From NCBI GenBank assembly GCA_025351405.1, contig JANXVZ010000029.1:1-32672 (forward strand): 32,672 bases of DNA. Reading direction: 5' to 3'. The translations under genes were made by a program, and so were the position numbers. This document shows positions 32,622 through 32,672 of the stretch, in pieces; the stretch's first letter is position 1, and each line of letters opens with the position of its first letter. Below the pieces are notes generated by a model. It made no database searches and was not told the origin of the DNA. It saw nothing but the letters and a program-made list of their open reading frames with translations. This DNA is from Sphingomonadales bacterium. GTDB lineage: Bacteria > Pseudomonadota > Alphaproteobacteria > Sphingomonadales > Sphingomonadaceae.

Positions 32622-32672
32622 ATGACCCTAACCCTCTACGGCATCCGCACCTGCGATACGGTCAGGAAGGCG
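32622..32672 (+). CDS. ArsC/Spx-like protein, partial start
   Basis: Seventeen codons are seen before the window ends, starting at ATG 32622 with AAGGA seven bases upstream. MTLTLYGIRTCDTVRKA matches the start of the small ArsC-family reductase-like proteins (YffB/Spx type), with the single cysteine in the thioredoxin-fold loop (RTCDTVRKA). The call rests on this short piece only. Confidence 0.65.
   Translation, partial: MTLTLYGIRTCDTVRKA

Overview
The window looks like chromosomal DNA from a sphingomonad-type alphaproteobacterium. It has high GC, a TonB-dependent receptor locus with a PrnA-type flavin halogenase, GumN and CPBP genes, and a Zymomonas-type levansucrase. Taxonomy is inferred from gene content only.

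Region 1 (1-3.55 kb) is a mobile or plasmid-like module. A large serine recombinase and two ParB/RepB-like genes are read leftwards, joined by ATGA stop/start overlaps; the second RepB-like gene runs off the left edge. A small HTH-like gene diverges from them. Two repeat systems flank that small gene: a pair of 13-bp palindromes 21 bp apart over its start codon, and downstream an array of TCCCTGTT repeats spaced 22/22/21 bp plus inverted copies.

Region 2 (3.6-16.8 kb) is a sucrose/fructan locus. It holds an MFS sugar transporter, a leftward TonB receptor / flavin halogenase / GH32 unit, a LacI-family regulator, a GH68 levansucrase-type enzyme, a ROK fructokinase and a cation:proton antiporter. 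The same core, GCAATCGATTG, lies upstream of the transporter, between receptor and regulator, and upstream of GH68, so a LacI regulon can be read directly from the sequence. A PrnB-like (DUF1864) gene follows. PrnA- and PrnB-type proteins catalyse consecutive steps in pyrrolnitrin synthesis, so their closeness here is notable.

Region 3 (16.8-24.6 kb) is a probable glycan-decoration cluster. It has a polysaccharide pyruvyl transferase, then leftward genes for an acyl carrier protein, an FkbH-type HAD protein, a SAM methyltransferase, an AlgI-like MBOAT acyltransferase, an SGNH-like exported partner and a VOC protein. Together these suggest a glyceryl-type acyl group made on the ACP, possibly methylated, and moved to an extracytoplasmic glycan. 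I know of no described pathway with this exact set.

Region 4 (24.6-25.44 kb) has no credible gene but holds a long REP-like inverted repeat. Region 5 (25.4-32.7 kb) has a LysR regulator divergent from a small outer-membrane beta-barrel gene. An overlapping series follows: cupin, DHA2 exporter, CPBP protease and a GumN-like protein lacking its histidines. An alpha/beta hydrolase and the start of an ArsC/Spx-like gene complete the window. A 50-bp element (37/50 identical) is repeated upstream of the beta-barrel gene and the cupin gene.
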